Shown here in pieces: positions 38,456-47,846 of a DNA stretch of 64,000 bases. Both the position numbers and the translations under genes were made by a program. This DNA comes from DASPNH01 sp035626675 (GTDB lineage: Bacteria; Desulfobacterota; Binatia; UBA1149; CAITLU01): contig DASPNH010000102.1 in NCBI GenBank assembly GCA_035626675.1, positions 4,082 through 68,081 of the forward strand. Direction: 5' to 3'. How positions within the stretch are numbered: the stretch's first letter is position 1; each line of letters begins with the position of its first letter. Below the pieces are notes generated by a model that was not told the DNA's origin, ran no database searches, and was given only the letters and a program-made list of their open reading frames with translations.

Positions 38456-39574
38456 ATGCGCCTGCCTCGAGTTCTGCGCCTTCTCCTCATCAACGCCGCG
38501 CTGGTCTGCGCTGCGTGGATGGCGCTCGTCCTGATCACTGCCGCCGCCGGCGACGTCGTCAACCTCGGCCGTCGCATCATCCCCCGGCCCGACGCGCGCG
38601 CCGAGCTTCCGAACTATCCCGACAAGAAAGCCTCACGAGCATTGTTCGCCGACCTCGGCCGAACGGTGGAAGACTACGTGCCGTTCGTCGAATGGCGGCG
38701 CCTGCCGCTGCGCACCGACAACGTCACCATCGACGAGCGCGGCAATCGTACGCATCGACGAGGGACCGAGAACAATGCCGAAGACGCGCGCACGCTCGGG
38801 TTCTTCGGCGGCTCGACGATGTGGGGCCAAGGCGCCTCCGACGACGAGACCATCGCGGCCTTCTTCGATCAGAAGACCACCGAGTTCGTCGTCACCAACT
38901 ACGGCGAGGGCGGCCATACCTGCCGCCAGCAGCTCGATCAGCTGCTGAGCCTGATCAGCACCGGAGAGATGCCGCAGGTGGTGGTGTTCTACGGCGGCTT
39001 CAACCACGTCTGGACGCACTGCAACTATGGAGTGACTCGCAGCCTGAACGGCCACATGGTCGAGAACAAGCTGCGCCGCGCGCTGACCGAATCTCCCGCG
39101 CTGGGGTTCCTGTATACGGACGTGGTCCGGCCACCCGTGGATTTCTTCCGGCGCCTGATCGGCGAGAAGAAGTTCGTGCGAGACCAGTTCTGCTGCCACG
39201 ACGAGCCGGCGCGCGCCAGCCAGGTAGCCGACTCGCTGCTTTCGATCTGGCAAATGGCCCGCGACGTTGTCACGGCCCGCGGCGGTGCGCTCTTCGTCTT
39301 TTTGCAGCCGGTCGCCTACCTGGGCAGTCCGCGACTCGATCATCTGAAGCTGGACCGGGTTCTTGGCGCCGAGCAGTTCCGAACCGTCTACCCGCTGCTG
39401 CAGGCACGGATCCGCGAGCGCGGCCTCGACTACGTCCATGACCTGACGAATGCCTTTGACGGCCAGCAATACATCTACATCGACGACGCCCACGTCAGCC
39501 CGAACGGAAACGCCGTCATCGCCGATCGCATCGTCGAGACGATCCGCAGCTCCTCCTCGCTGGCACGGCGTTAG
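38456..39574 (+). CDS. membrane-anchored SGNH/GDSL hydrolase-like protein
   Basis: 372 residues. One N-terminal transmembrane helix (LLLINAALVCAAWMALVLI) anchors the domain outside the membrane. SGNH blocks: FFGGSTMWG (Ser120), YGEGGHT (Gly), YGGFNHVW (Asn) and DDAHVSPNGN (Asp/His). Enzymes of this kind act on acyl or carbohydrate esters in the envelope; the target is unknown. An AGG lies close to the ATG at 38456. It follows the methyltransferase gene closely and is followed by a GNAT gene. Confidence 0.85.
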   Translation: MRLPRVLRLLLINAALVCAAWMALVLITAAAGDVVNLGRRIIPRPDARAELPNYPDKKASRALFADLGRTVEDYVPFVEWRRLPLRTDNVTIDERGNRTHRRGTENNAEDARTLGFFGGSTMWGQGASDDETIAAFFDQKTTEFVVTNYGEGGHTCRQQLDQLLSLISTGEMPQVVVFYGGFNHVWTHCNYGVTRSLNGHMVENKLRRALTESPALGFLYTDVVRPPVDFFRRLIGEKKFVRDQFCCHDEPARASQVADSLLSIWQMARDVVTARGGALFVFLQPVAYLGSPRLDHLKLDRVLGAEQFRTVYPLLQARIRERGLDYVHDLTNAFDGQQYIYIDDAHVSPNGNAVIADRIVETIRSSSSLARR

Positions 39575-39640
39575 CGCCCATGGAAGTTCGTGCCCGAGCG
39601 CGTCTTGACCACTCCGCCGGCGGCGTGATTCCCTGAGCCG

Positions 39641-40189
39641 ATGCTGGCCACCCTGCGCACCCCGCGGCTGATCATGCGTCCGTACTCGACCGACGACATC
39701 GATCCTCTTCATGCATTGTGGACGAGCCCGGGCGTGCGCCGCTACCTGTGGGACGATCGCATCATCGAACGCGAGACTGCCGAGCAGGTCGTGATGGCGA
39801 GCCTGACCGACATGTCCGTGCACGGCTTCGGCCAATGGACGCTGCGGCTGGCCGAGGACGGAAACCAGGTCATGGGCTTTTGCGGTTTCCGCTCCTGCGA
39901 CGACGCCATCGAGCCCGAGCTTCTCTACGGCATCGCCGAGCCGCAGTGGGGAAAAGGTCTTGCCTACGAGGCCAGCCGTGCGGCGCTGCTGTATCTGGTG
40001 CGGACGACGCGCGCGGTAAAGGTGCACGCCGCCACCGATGAGCCCAACGTGCAATCCGCGAAGGTGCTCGAGCGTCTGGGCATGAAGCTCATCGGCAAGC
40101 GCCCCGGCCCGGCCTGGCCGAACTTTCATTACGAGCTCGTCGATTTCGAGAGATTGCTGCCGTTCGACGCGTACACGATCGCCGACTGA
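39641..40189 (+). CDS. GNAT N-acetyltransferase (RimJ/RimL type)
   Basis: 182 residues. TPRLIMRPYSTDDIDPLHAL opens the fold. GFCGFRSC... and LLYGIAEPQWGKGLAYEASRA form the acetyl-CoA loop (QxxGKG-like), and VHAATDEPNVQSAKVLERLGM completes motif A/B. It acetylates a protein N-terminus, an antibiotic or a small amine; the family is too broad to choose. It is convergent with the phospholipase-D gene: the two stop codons lie five bases apart and an exact CTGAGA-G-TCTCAG palindrome spans the join. Confidence 0.88.
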   Translation: MLATLRTPRLIMRPYSTDDIDPLHALWTSPGVRRYLWDDRIIERETAEQVVMASLTDMSVHGFGQWTLRLAEDGNQVMGFCGFRSCDDAIEPELLYGIAEPQWGKGLAYEASRAALLYLVRTTRAVKVHAATDEPNVQSAKVLERLGMKLIGKRPGPAWPNFHYELVDFERLLPFDAYTIAD

Positions 40190-40194
40190 GAGTC

Positions 40195-41673
40195 TCAGAG
40201 CAGGCGTTCCCAGATCCTGGCCGAGAATTCCTTGATGCGGGTGGTCGGGCCTCGGCGTTTCCAGTCGTGGAGGGTGATCTCGACGGACTGTGCGAGGTCG
40301 TCCCGGAACATGGCTTCGAGCTCGGCGGCGAAGCTCTCTCCGAGGACGACGGCGTTGATCTCGTCGTTCTTGGCAAGACTGCGCCAGTCGAAGTTCGTCG
40401 ACCCCACCGTCGACCACACGCCGTCGATGACGGCGGTCTTGGCGTGCAGCATCGGTCCCGTGCGTTCGAAGAGTTTGACTCCCGCTTCGAGGAGGTCGCG
40501 GAAGTGCGACCGCCCGGCGAAACGGGTCATCCAGAACCCTCCTTCGCCAGGCAGGATCATCTGTACGTCGACGCCGCGCCGGGCGGCCTCCTTTACCTGA
40601 TCGACCAGCTCCTGGTCCGGGACGAAATAGGCCTGCGTGATGAAGATCGACTTCTCGGCGCGGCGGATCGCCGAAAGAAAGGTAGTGTGAATGATGCTGA
40701 CCTCGTCATCGGGAGTCGAGCCGATGGCGCGAACGATCTGATCGCCGGCCGAGGCGGTATCGGCGAAATAGCCGCCGTCCCAGTTTACGGCCTCGCCGTT
40801 CTCCTTCTCCCACTGCTCGCGAAAGAGCTTCTGGAACTCGGCCACCACCGGTCCTTCGATGCGTACGTGCGTGTCACGCCAGGCCTCCTTCGGCGACGGC
40901 CTGCTGCCATCGCTCTCACCACGCGAGGTAGCGGCAGCGCTCATGCTGGTGCTTCCGCCCGAGGACTGCCCCGACGAGGATCCGCCCCCGCTGCGAAAGG
41001 AGCCTCCCGAGTAGTCGTCCGCAATGTTGATGCCGCCGGTAAAAGCGACCCTGTTGTCGACGATCAGGAGCTTGCGGTGGTCGCGATGGTCCAGCTTCCA
41101 CTCGTCGCGCACGCTGGCGGGCGAGACCGGATGATACTCGAGCAGTCTGGCACCTTCGCGGCGCAGGCCGTCGAGGAACTCCGGACTGGTGCCGATGCAG
41201 CCGACGCTGTCGTAAATGACGTTGACCTCCACTCCGGCGCGGAGGCGCTCCACCAGAGTGGAGGCGATCTCACGACCGGCCTGGTCGTCCGCGAAGGTGT
41301 AGACCTCCACGTTGATGTGGTGGCGCGCGCCGCGCATCGCCTCGTCCATCGCCCGGTAGGTCTGTGCGCCGTCGCGCAAAAGCGTGACGCGGTTGCCCGT
41401 CACCAGCGGGCTGTCTGTGTAGGCCTCCTCGACCGCCACGTGACGCAGCAGGAACTGGTTGACGCCGGCCTGGCGCGACAGCGCTTCGAGGATCCTGCGG
41501 CTGTGCTGGGCGGAGAGTGTTCCCTGAGAACTTTCCAGGGCGGGCGAGGCGGCAGCGTTGAGCTCGTCGGCCTCTTTCAGATCGGCCGCGGGCGCACATG
41601 CCGCGAGCATGGACGCGAGCAGCGCCGCACCAGCGCGGGCGAGTGAAGAGCTTTTCGGGATGGCGATGCGCAT
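40195..41673 (-). CDS. phospholipase D-like/cardiolipin synthase lipoprotein
   Basis: 492 residues. Lipobox MLAAC at Cys26 indicates a lipoprotein. Two HKD motifs: HRKLLIVDN with His199-Lys201, then FTGGINIADD; and MLHAKTAVID with His410-Lys412-Asp417, then VGSTNFDWRS. The domain order is that of cardiolipin synthases and phospholipase D. A Ser/Gly-rich insert (224-255) sits in between. Known relatives condense phosphatidylglycerol or cut phospholipids; the envelope lipoprotein nature is less usual than the membrane ClsA type. No operon partner. Confidence 0.88.
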   Translation of the reverse strand: MRIAIPKSSSLARAGAALLASMLAACAPAADLKEADELNAAASPALESSQGTLSAQHSRRILEALSRQAGVNQFLLRHVAVEEAYTDSPLVTGNRVTLLRDGAQTYRAMDEAMRGARHHINVEVYTFADDQAGREIASTLVERLRAGVEVNVIYDSVGCIGTSPEFLDGLRREGARLLEYHPVSPASVRDEWKLDHRDHRKLLIVDNRVAFTGGINIADDYSGGSFRSGGGSSSGQSSGGSTSMSAAATSRGESDGSRPSPKEAWRDTHVRIEGPVVAEFQKLFREQWEKENGEAVNWDGGYFADTASAGDQIVRAIGSTPDDEVSIIHTTFLSAIRRAEKSIFITQAYFVPDQELVDQVKEAARRGVDVQMILPGEGGFWMTRFAGRSHFRDLLEAGVKLFERTGPMLHAKTAVIDGVWSTVGSTNFDWRSLAKNDEINAVVLGESFAAELEAMFRDDLAQSVEITLHDWKRRGPTTRIKEFSARIWERLL

Positions 41674-41752
41674 CGGCGTCCGCGACCCGTCGCCATCAGG
41701 CCGCGATGCGTCACGCGCAGATGGCGACGATGCTCGCGTGAACGCCTAGGAA

Positions 41753-44700
41753 CTATTCCTCACAGCCTGCCCCTTCGTATCTAGCGTCGATCACGGAGTT
41801 GATCCAGTCATCGACGACGGCCAGCGCTTCCTCGTGCGCAACGCTGCGCGCCATCGGAGGCATCTGCGTTCCGGGAATGACCGAGTGCGCGCGAAACGAA
41901 AGGATCGACGTAGCCGCGCTGCCGGGAACGATGTCGAAATCGTGGCCACCCGAGGAGCTGCCGGCAGTGGTCGGACGCTTGCAGATGCCGAAGTTCAGGT
42001 CGACCTCCCGGAAGACGTCGAAGAACACGCCGGTGCTCTGCGCCAGGCCGTCGCGGTTGTGGCAATGTGCGCAGTTGGTCTCGAGCCATGCGCGGGCACG
42101 CATCTCCTTGTCGATCTCGCTCGCGCTCATCTGATCCAGACGTCCCTGCTCGCTGGCGGGAACGAGGAACGCGTCACCGGGAACGTTGAAGCGGGGAGTG
42201 CGCAGCACGTTGGTGGCGATGCCCGCGCCATTGACGGTCAGGTCGGGAGCGCCGGCCAGAAGGCCGAGATCCTTCCAGTGCTGGAGCTGGTTTTCGGGGC
42301 CGGATCCGTAGCTCATCGGGCGATTCAGGAGCCGCACCTTGGGGCCGATGGGCGCATCCCCGGGCTCGAGGTCGTCGTTGATGTGACAGCTGCCGCACTG
42401 GTTGGCGTGCGGGATCGAGTAGCCGGTCGTGCTGCCGGTGTAGGTCTGGTTCACGTCGGGATCGGGATCCTCGAAATTCCACGACACCGAGGCCGTGCCG
42501 CCGCCCACCGCCAGGCGCGCATCGGTGCGGTTTCCGTCCTCGTCCTTCTCCCAGATGAAGGCCATGCCTTCCCAGAACGACGCGCCGCCATGGCCGCTGC
42601 GGTGCATGAGCAGTCGCGTCTCGACCACCTCTTCGTCGGCGCCGTTGCGGAACGCGAACGTCTTGGCGATCACCGTGCCGACCGGGAACCCCAGCGTGGC
42701 ATTGGGCTCGGAGATGCTGCCTTCGTGCCACTGCGCCTTCTGTCCTGGTGGCAGGAACGCGAAGCGGTACTTGATGGCATAGTCGGAGAACAGCGGCGTG
42801 GTCAGATCGAACGGGACGCCGCCCTCGTTGGGACCGCCGCGCGGATCGGTGGGGTCGGCGAACAGATTGTACTGCGACAGCCACTGGCAGTTGTACTGGA
42901 TGGCCTCGCGATTGATCTGGCTGCCGCTGTAGTCGGCGCAGATCGCCGCGATCTCGGCCTGCGTCGGGGCATCCTCGCCGCCGGCGCCGGGAACGTATTC
43001 CTCGACCACCGCCGCCGACAGCGATGCCAGCTGCTCGCCGAAGAGAGTCGGACAGTCGTGCGTGTTCACGTCCACGATCGGAGGATCGGTGGGATCGGTG
43101 TTCTCGAAGTTCATGAACTTGCGGCCGTCGGCGCTGAAAGTGTTGCCGCCGGGGTCGGCGGTATCGGCGATGCACATCCAGTATTCGGGATGGCGGCGCG
43201 TGGAGGGCTGGGCAGGATCGTCGAACTTGTACTGGTTGTAGCGGCAGGCCGGGCTGTGCGCGCCGGTGTACTGCGGCTTGCCGCGCTCGTCGACCAGCGC
43301 GGCCAGCTCGGGCGTCAGATCGCAAGCGTTGGCCGACTCGTCGTACATGCCGTCCCAGACGATGTGCGCGCCGGTGGGGCCGTAACCGTCTGCCGCCAGA
43401 GCTCCCTTGATCTGGATGAGAGCGGTCAGCAGCGAATCGTGCCCGTCGTTGACGCCGGTGGGAATGCAGGGCAGCCCGGTGTCGCCGCCGGTTCCCGGCG
43501 CGCAGAGGATGACGCCTTCCTCGGGCGGCTGCGGCAGCGTGCCGTTGGTGGTGAAGACGTTGTCGTGGATGTGGATGCCTTCGGGATACAGATCCATGCG
43601 GCGGTCGGCATTGTCGGTGCCGCCATCGAGCAGCTCGTGGCTGGCGGCGACGAAGCCGACGGTGCGGTTGAACTCGATCGTGTTCTCGAAGATCTCGACG
43701 CGGTCGTAGCCGAGCTGCAGCATGCCCACGCCCTGCGGGACGCCGGTGACGACGCCGCCAGGCGCGAAGTTGGCCGTGTTGTTGTAGCCCGAATAGTTCT
43801 GGAACACGCGCGTGCGATCGCCGTACTGGTTCAGGCCGGGCAGGTCGAAGACCAGGAAGCCGCCGGTGTTGCAGTGCGCGACGTTGTCGAACATGTCGGC
43901 ATCGTCGGTGTTCTCGATCTCGTATCCGGCCACGTTGAACAGCGCTTCGCTGTTCTTGACGATCACGTCGTTGGACTGCCCCACGTAGATGCCGGCGTCG
44001 GACGCGCCGAGCGCCACCACGTTGTCGAGCAGGACGTCGTCGGAAAGCACCGGATAGATCGCGTAGCCGCCGTTGCTGCTGTCGGTGACGTAGTTGCGCG
44101 CCACGCCGTCCTTGTCGGTGTAGGTTCCGGTGCTGGTCGGGAACGACAGCTCGCGCGCGCAGGCGACGTCCAGGGTCGAGGGGATCTTCGGATCCATGCC
44201 GCCGCGATCGTCGACACCGTCGCCCGTGTTCGAGTCCGCGCTCGACCACATCGCGCGCAGGTTCCTCATCACCACGAAGTCGGAGTCGGAGACCTTGATC
44301 GAGAATCCTGGCGTATCGATGACGGTCAGGTCCTCGATGACGATGCCGGTCATGTGCGACAGCGAGATGCCCTCGGGCGAATTGCTGGTCAGGAAGTCCA
44401 GGATGGTCTTGTCGCTGCCCTGGCCACGGATGGTAATGCCCTGCTTGTGGGCCATGATCAGCGTGGTCGTGAATTCGAAAGCGCCTTCGCTGAACTCGAT
44501 CGTGTCGCCTGCCGCGGCCGCGAAGAACGCCGCCAGCGTGCGCGACTGCTCGTCGGGACCATCCTCGATCAGCCACGTCACGCTTCCGGGGCCTTCGATC
44601 GGACATGCCGGCGGGGCCGGCGTTCGCGCCGCCTCGAAGCGGCCGGGAACGTCCGCGCGAATGCCCGCATCGAACAGGGAGCAGAAGCGCGTCTCGCCCA

Positions 44701-45118
44701 CCGACAGGATCAGGCCGACCCATTGCTGCGCCGGCTCGCCCAGGCTGATGCCGGTGGAGGCGGCCCGGACCGCGATCCGACCGGCGCGAAGGCGCGCGAT
44801 CCGGACCGGCGACGGCGAGCCCGCACGAAAAGCGAAGCCGCCGTTTCGCATGCGGCGCCAGCCCTCGGCCGGAAGCTCGAGCGTGGCCGTCTCGCCGCTG
44901 CTCGACAGAACCTGCAAGGCCGCTCCGTCCAGCGTCGGGTCGTCCTCGCCCTGGGGCGGAGCGACCTCTTCGCCCCTGCCTACCCAGAGGAGGCTCTGCC
45001 GGCCTGCGTCTGACGAACGCATCGAAAGGCGCTGCCCGGAGACGAGCTGGTCGGCGGCATGAGTCTCGGAAACGATGGCGGCGAGGATGGTCGCCAGGAA
45101 AAGTATGGGCGTTCTCAT
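41753..45118 (-). CDS. beta-helix/diheme cytochrome c fusion, exported
   Basis: 1121 residues, signal peptide ending at ETHAAD. About residues 25-190 are a beta-rich unit with no known match. Residues 200-560 are a parallel beta-helix (ITIRGQGSDKTILDF, LDNVVALGASDAGIYVG, ALFNVAGYEIENTDDADMFD). The C-terminal part, from about 740, resembles the SO2930/HNE_0200-type diheme cytochrome: LFADPTDPRGGPNEGG, TPLFSDYAIKYRFAFLP, and two heme sites CGSCH and CAHCH, with MPPMA near the end as possible axial Met. In the genomes I recall, these two proteins are adjacent separate genes; here one chain joins them. A periplasmic or surface electron-transfer role is inferred. Confidence 0.85.
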   Translation of the reverse strand: MRTPILFLATILAAIVSETHAADQLVSGQRLSMRSSDAGRQSLLWVGRGEEVAPPQGEDDPTLDGAALQVLSSSGETATLELPAEGWRRMRNGGFAFRAGSPSPVRIARLRAGRIAVRAASTGISLGEPAQQWVGLILSVGETRFCSLFDAGIRADVPGRFEAARTPAPPACPIEGPGSVTWLIEDGPDEQSRTLAAFFAAAAGDTIEFSEGAFEFTTTLIMAHKQGITIRGQGSDKTILDFLTSNSPEGISLSHMTGIVIEDLTVIDTPGFSIKVSDSDFVVMRNLRAMWSSADSNTGDGVDDRGGMDPKIPSTLDVACARELSFPTSTGTYTDKDGVARNYVTDSSNGGYAIYPVLSDDVLLDNVVALGASDAGIYVGQSNDVIVKNSEALFNVAGYEIENTDDADMFDNVAHCNTGGFLVFDLPGLNQYGDRTRVFQNYSGYNNTANFAPGGVVTGVPQGVGMLQLGYDRVEIFENTIEFNRTVGFVAASHELLDGGTDNADRRMDLYPEGIHIHDNVFTTNGTLPQPPEEGVILCAPGTGGDTGLPCIPTGVNDGHDSLLTALIQIKGALAADGYGPTGAHIVWDGMYDESANACDLTPELAALVDERGKPQYTGAHSPACRYNQYKFDDPAQPSTRRHPEYWMCIADTADPGGNTFSADGRKFMNFENTDPTDPPIVDVNTHDCPTLFGEQLASLSAAVVEEYVPGAGGEDAPTQAEIAAICADYSGSQINREAIQYNCQWLSQYNLFADPTDPRGGPNEGGVPFDLTTPLFSDYAIKYRFAFLPPGQKAQWHEGSISEPNATLGFPVGTVIAKTFAFRNGADEEVVETRLLMHRSGHGGASFWEGMAFIWEKDEDGNRTDARLAVGGGTASVSWNFEDPDPDVNQTYTGSTTGYSIPHANQCGSCHINDDLEPGDAPIGPKVRLLNRPMSYGSGPENQLQHWKDLGLLAGAPDLTVNGAGIATNVLRTPRFNVPGDAFLVPASEQGRLDQMSASEIDKEMRARAWLETNCAHCHNRDGLAQSTGVFFDVFREVDLNFGICKRPTTAGSSSGGHDFDIVPGSAATSILSFRAHSVIPGTQMPPMARSVAHEEALAVVDDWINSVIDARYEGAGCEE

Positions 45119-45355
45119 CGAAGGCCTCGGTCTCGCGCTGCGATTGGCCGCCAGCGTAAGTCTTTTGCGGTAAAGCCGCGTTCCGGAGGGCGTCCGCCAG
45201 AAAATTCGGCTGGAGGCTGCATCCCGTGGAGACGGGCTGACTGGACGACGGTAGGCTTACCCCAGTGTCAGCAGCAAGAGGGGTGGCGAAAAAGCGTCAA
45301 CGTCTCTTCCCAGCCCGGACGGGCGGGTCCACGGTAGCGACACAGGAGAACACTC

Positions 45356-46513
45356 ATGAAGTTGCATCGCATACTTTCCCAAACGTCGGCATCGGTCGTC
45401 TTCGTCGGCCTTTCCGCGCTCGCCACCGATGGCGCCGCAAGCGACCTCGTAGGCACCGTCGTCTTCACCGGCCAGGTGACGTTCCAGGCGCCGATCCCCG
45501 GCATCACTCTCGATGAGATCGAGGTCACGCCCGGCACCGCCGCCGAGCCCACCGGCAATGGCGAGCAATGCGAGGTCCTGGCGGTCACCTCCGACTACGC
45601 CGATATCTCCGGCGTCTATCCTGAGGCCGGAACCGTCAGCGCGCAGATCAACCTGTCACGCGGCGGCCCCACCGCTCCCGATGGCAACTGCATTCTGACG
45701 CTGAACGGACAGGGCAACGACGGAGCCAGCATCAGCGCGCGCGGTACCGTCAGCGTCGTAGTGACGGCCGCCGACATCGCCGCCAACGGCACGGTGGCTG
45801 TCAGCGACATCGTCCTGCGCCCGTCCAAGACCCAGGCCGGTCTGAGCTCGGATTGCCTGAAGTGGATCAAGAAGGAGCTCAAGCTGCGCAACAAGTGCAA
45901 CGGCCTGCTGCTGCGTCTGGGCTCGGCAGCCGCCGACAAGTGCAAGCATGCCGATCCGGAGCCGGCCGATTGCGACGACGGCGACTACGTCGCCACGGTC
46001 CTGGCACTGGCGCATGGCGACAACGACCAGCAGACCGATCCGATGGTCGCGATGGCCGTCGATCGGGAGCTGCTCTCCGACCAGGTAAGCTGCCAGAAGT
46101 ATCTCGGCAAGGCGGCGGTCGCGTTCACGGCGGTGCGGTCCAAGCTGGTGCAGGCGCGCTGCGTGGGTCCGGTCGCTGACACCCAGGCTTGCCGCGACCA
46201 GGCCAGCCAGGATGCATCGGCCAAGCTGTCGGTGATCGACAACTGCTCCACGCAGCAGCTCGTCGACGTGGACTCGGGAGCGACGGTGCCCGACCTCGGC
46301 GAGCCATGCGACAGCCAGTGCATCTCGGGCGGCGAGCTGGATCGCCGCTGCATCAAGTCGTGCTTCGAGCTCGAGCTCTCGGCCTACACCGACGGCATGA
46401 TCGGCGACATCCCGGAGTGCGGGAATTCCATCGTCCAGGCCGGTGAAGCCTGCGACGACGGCAACCTGACCTCGATGGACGGTTGCAGCCCGACCTGCCA
46501 GCTCGAGCCGTAA
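45356..46513 (+). CDS. secreted Cys-rich protein with DUF4215-like end
   Basis: 385 residues. A signal peptide (SASVVFVGLSALATDGAAS) is followed by a beta-rich region to about residue 150. A helical region with regularly spaced cysteines follows (CLKWIKKELKLRNKCNGLL, CKHADPEPADC, CQKYLGKAAVAFTA, C in DNCSTQQ). The last 35 residues, CGNSIVQAGEACDDGN then DGCSPTCQLEP, are the DUF4215/Myxococcus cysteine-rich repeat. Probably extracellular with disulfides; no catalytic motif seen. It is divergent from the beta-helix cytochrome, 237 bp apart, and followed by a palindromic element 8 nt after the stop. Confidence 0.75.
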   Translation: MKLHRILSQTSASVVFVGLSALATDGAASDLVGTVVFTGQVTFQAPIPGITLDEIEVTPGTAAEPTGNGEQCEVLAVTSDYADISGVYPEAGTVSAQINLSRGGPTAPDGNCILTLNGQGNDGASISARGTVSVVVTAADIAANGTVAVSDIVLRPSKTQAGLSSDCLKWIKKELKLRNKCNGLLLRLGSAAADKCKHADPEPADCDDGDYVATVLALAHGDNDQQTDPMVAMAVDRELLSDQVSCQKYLGKAAVAFTAVRSKLVQARCVGPVADTQACRDQASQDASAKLSVIDNCSTQQLVDVDSGATVPDLGEPCDSQCISGGELDRRCIKSCFELELSAYTDGMIGDIPECGNSIVQAGEACDDGNLTSMDGCSPTCQLEP

Positions 46514-46520
46514 CGACGAG

Positions 46521-46567
46521 AAAAAGGGGTCAGGCCACCCTCTCGGAAAAGGCGCCTGACCCCTTTT
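46521..46567. repeat. GGGGTCAGGC palindromic element, copy 3
   Basis: AAAAAGGGGTCAGGCCACC and AAAAGGCGCCTGACCCCTTTT form the arms. It begins 8 nt after the stop of the Cys-rich secreted protein and has a T-run after the right arm. Confidence 0.8.
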
Positions 46568-46754
46568 AGCCTCCGCACGCTGCGCCGGCATGGCGCAAGC
46601 GTTGACCGCCGGCGCGGCTTCCTCAGGCTGCTGCGACCAGCCCCGCGACGGCGAGGCGAGCGCGCTGCGCCGCGCTTCCATGAAACCGCCGGGCATGCGA
46701 TTCTCGCCCGATGGCGGGCGCTGGGTGGAGCGCCCGCCAAATCCACGAAGAAAC

Positions 46755-46820
46755 GAATGGGGTCAGGTCTCGCATTCGAGCATTTCGGGTTGCCCGACCT
46801 GCGCGAGCCAGACCCTGACC
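46755..46820. repeat. related GGGGTCAGGTCT inverted element before the lipase gene
   Basis: GGTCAGGTCT near 46760 and AGACCCTGACC at the far end make wider arms around about 40 bp. It ends 15 nt before the lipase start. The AATGGGGTCAGGTCT beginning differs from the compact elements. It could be a separate repeat family or a leader structure. Confidence 0.5.
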
Positions 46821-46834
46821 GGCGGAGGGACCTG

Positions 46835-47773
46835 ATGAAGAAATTCTGTGCGGTGCTGCTCAGCGCCGTGATGCTCACTTCCGTGCTACCGGCCCCGGCC
46901 TCGGCGCTGTGCCTGTTCAACTGCACCTACACCAAGACGAAGTATCCCATCGTGCTGGCCCACGGCATGGCCGGCTTCAACACCCTTTTCGGCGTCCTCG
47001 AATACTGGTTCGGCATCCCCGGCTCGCTGCGCGATCGCGGCGCCAAGGTCTACGTGACCAGCGTCAGCCAGTTCAACACCACCGAGGCCCGCGGCGAGCA
47101 GCTCCTGGCGCAGGTCAAGACCATCGCCGCGCTCAACGGCGGCAAGGTCAACCTGATCGGTCACAGCCACGGCGGCCTCGACGTCCGCTACGTGGCAGCC
47201 GTGCGCCCCGACCTGGTCGCCTCGGTGACGTCGGTGGGCAGCCCGCACAAGGGCGCCGCACTGGCCGACTATCTGCGCGCCAACGTCTCGGGCGGCAGCT
47301 TCACCGAAAGCGTGCTGGCGTTCTTCGCCAACAGCCTCGGCACGGTCCTCGGCATGCTGTCGGGCAAGAGCAACCCGCAGGACGCCATCGCGGCGCTCGG
47401 CTCGCTGACCTCGGCGGGCATGGCCACCTTCAACGCCAAGTATCCGCAGGGCGTGCCCTCCACCGCGTGCGGCAGCGGCGCGGCCACGGTCGGCAGCGTG
47501 CGGTACTACTCGTGGTCGGGCACCGGCATCCTGACCAACGCACTGGACTCGTCCGACAACCCGTTGTGGCTGAGCTCGACGTTTTATCCGGAAGCCAACG
47601 ACGGCCTGGTCGGAAAGTGCAGCTCGCATCTGGGCACCGTCATTCGCGACAACTACTTCCACAACCATCTGGACGAGGTGAACCAGACAATCGGTCTGGT
47701 CTCGATCTTCGAGAGCAACCCGAAGACGCTGTTCGACAACCACGCCAATCGTCTGAAGAACCTCGGCCTCTGA
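46835..47773 (+). CDS. secreted triacylglycerol lipase (family I)
   Basis: 312 residues. Signal peptide ends at PAPASA. YPIVLAHGMAGF supplies the oxyanion loop and IGHSHGGLDVRYVA the nucleophile Ser111. The catalytic Asp is probably in YPEANDGLVGKCSSHLG and the His in FHNHLDEVNQTIG, the layout of Pseudomonas/Burkholderia lipases of family I. It hydrolyses triacylglycerols outside the cell. The next gene encodes its foldase, so the export route is probably type II secretion. ATG at 46835 has GGCGGAGGG before it; an upstream ATG at 46757 lies inside the repeat and would destroy the signal peptide. Confidence 0.92.
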   Translation: MKKFCAVLLSAVMLTSVLPAPASALCLFNCTYTKTKYPIVLAHGMAGFNTLFGVLEYWFGIPGSLRDRGAKVYVTSVSQFNTTEARGEQLLAQVKTIAALNGGKVNLIGHSHGGLDVRYVAAVRPDLVASVTSVGSPHKGAALADYLRANVSGGSFTESVLAFFANSLGTVLGMLSGKSNPQDAIAALGSLTSAGMATFNAKYPQGVPSTACGSGAATVGSVRYYSWSGTGILTNALDSSDNPLWLSSTFYPEANDGLVGKCSSHLGTVIRDNYFHNHLDEVNQTIGLVSIFESNPKTLFDNHANRLKNLGL

Positions 47774-47846
47774 GCCGGGGCTCTCGCGACCGAACCGGAC
47801 GGCGAGCCGCGTTGCAGCGGCTCGCCGTCCTGCTTAGAGCGCTTCA

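Noticed and set aside
41834..45013. 1059-codon rightward frame opposite the beta-helix cytochrome
   Set aside because: No motif; the minus frame has a signal peptide, beta-helix and two heme sites.
45119..45355. Possible c-di-GMP (GEMM) riboswitch before the Cys-rich secreted gene
   Set aside because: AAAGCC and GGTAGGCTTACC pieces are there, but the GGCAAACC half and correct stems are missing.
46757..46834. Upstream ATG as lipase start
   Set aside because: Lies in the GGGGTCAGGTCT element and would bury the signal peptide.
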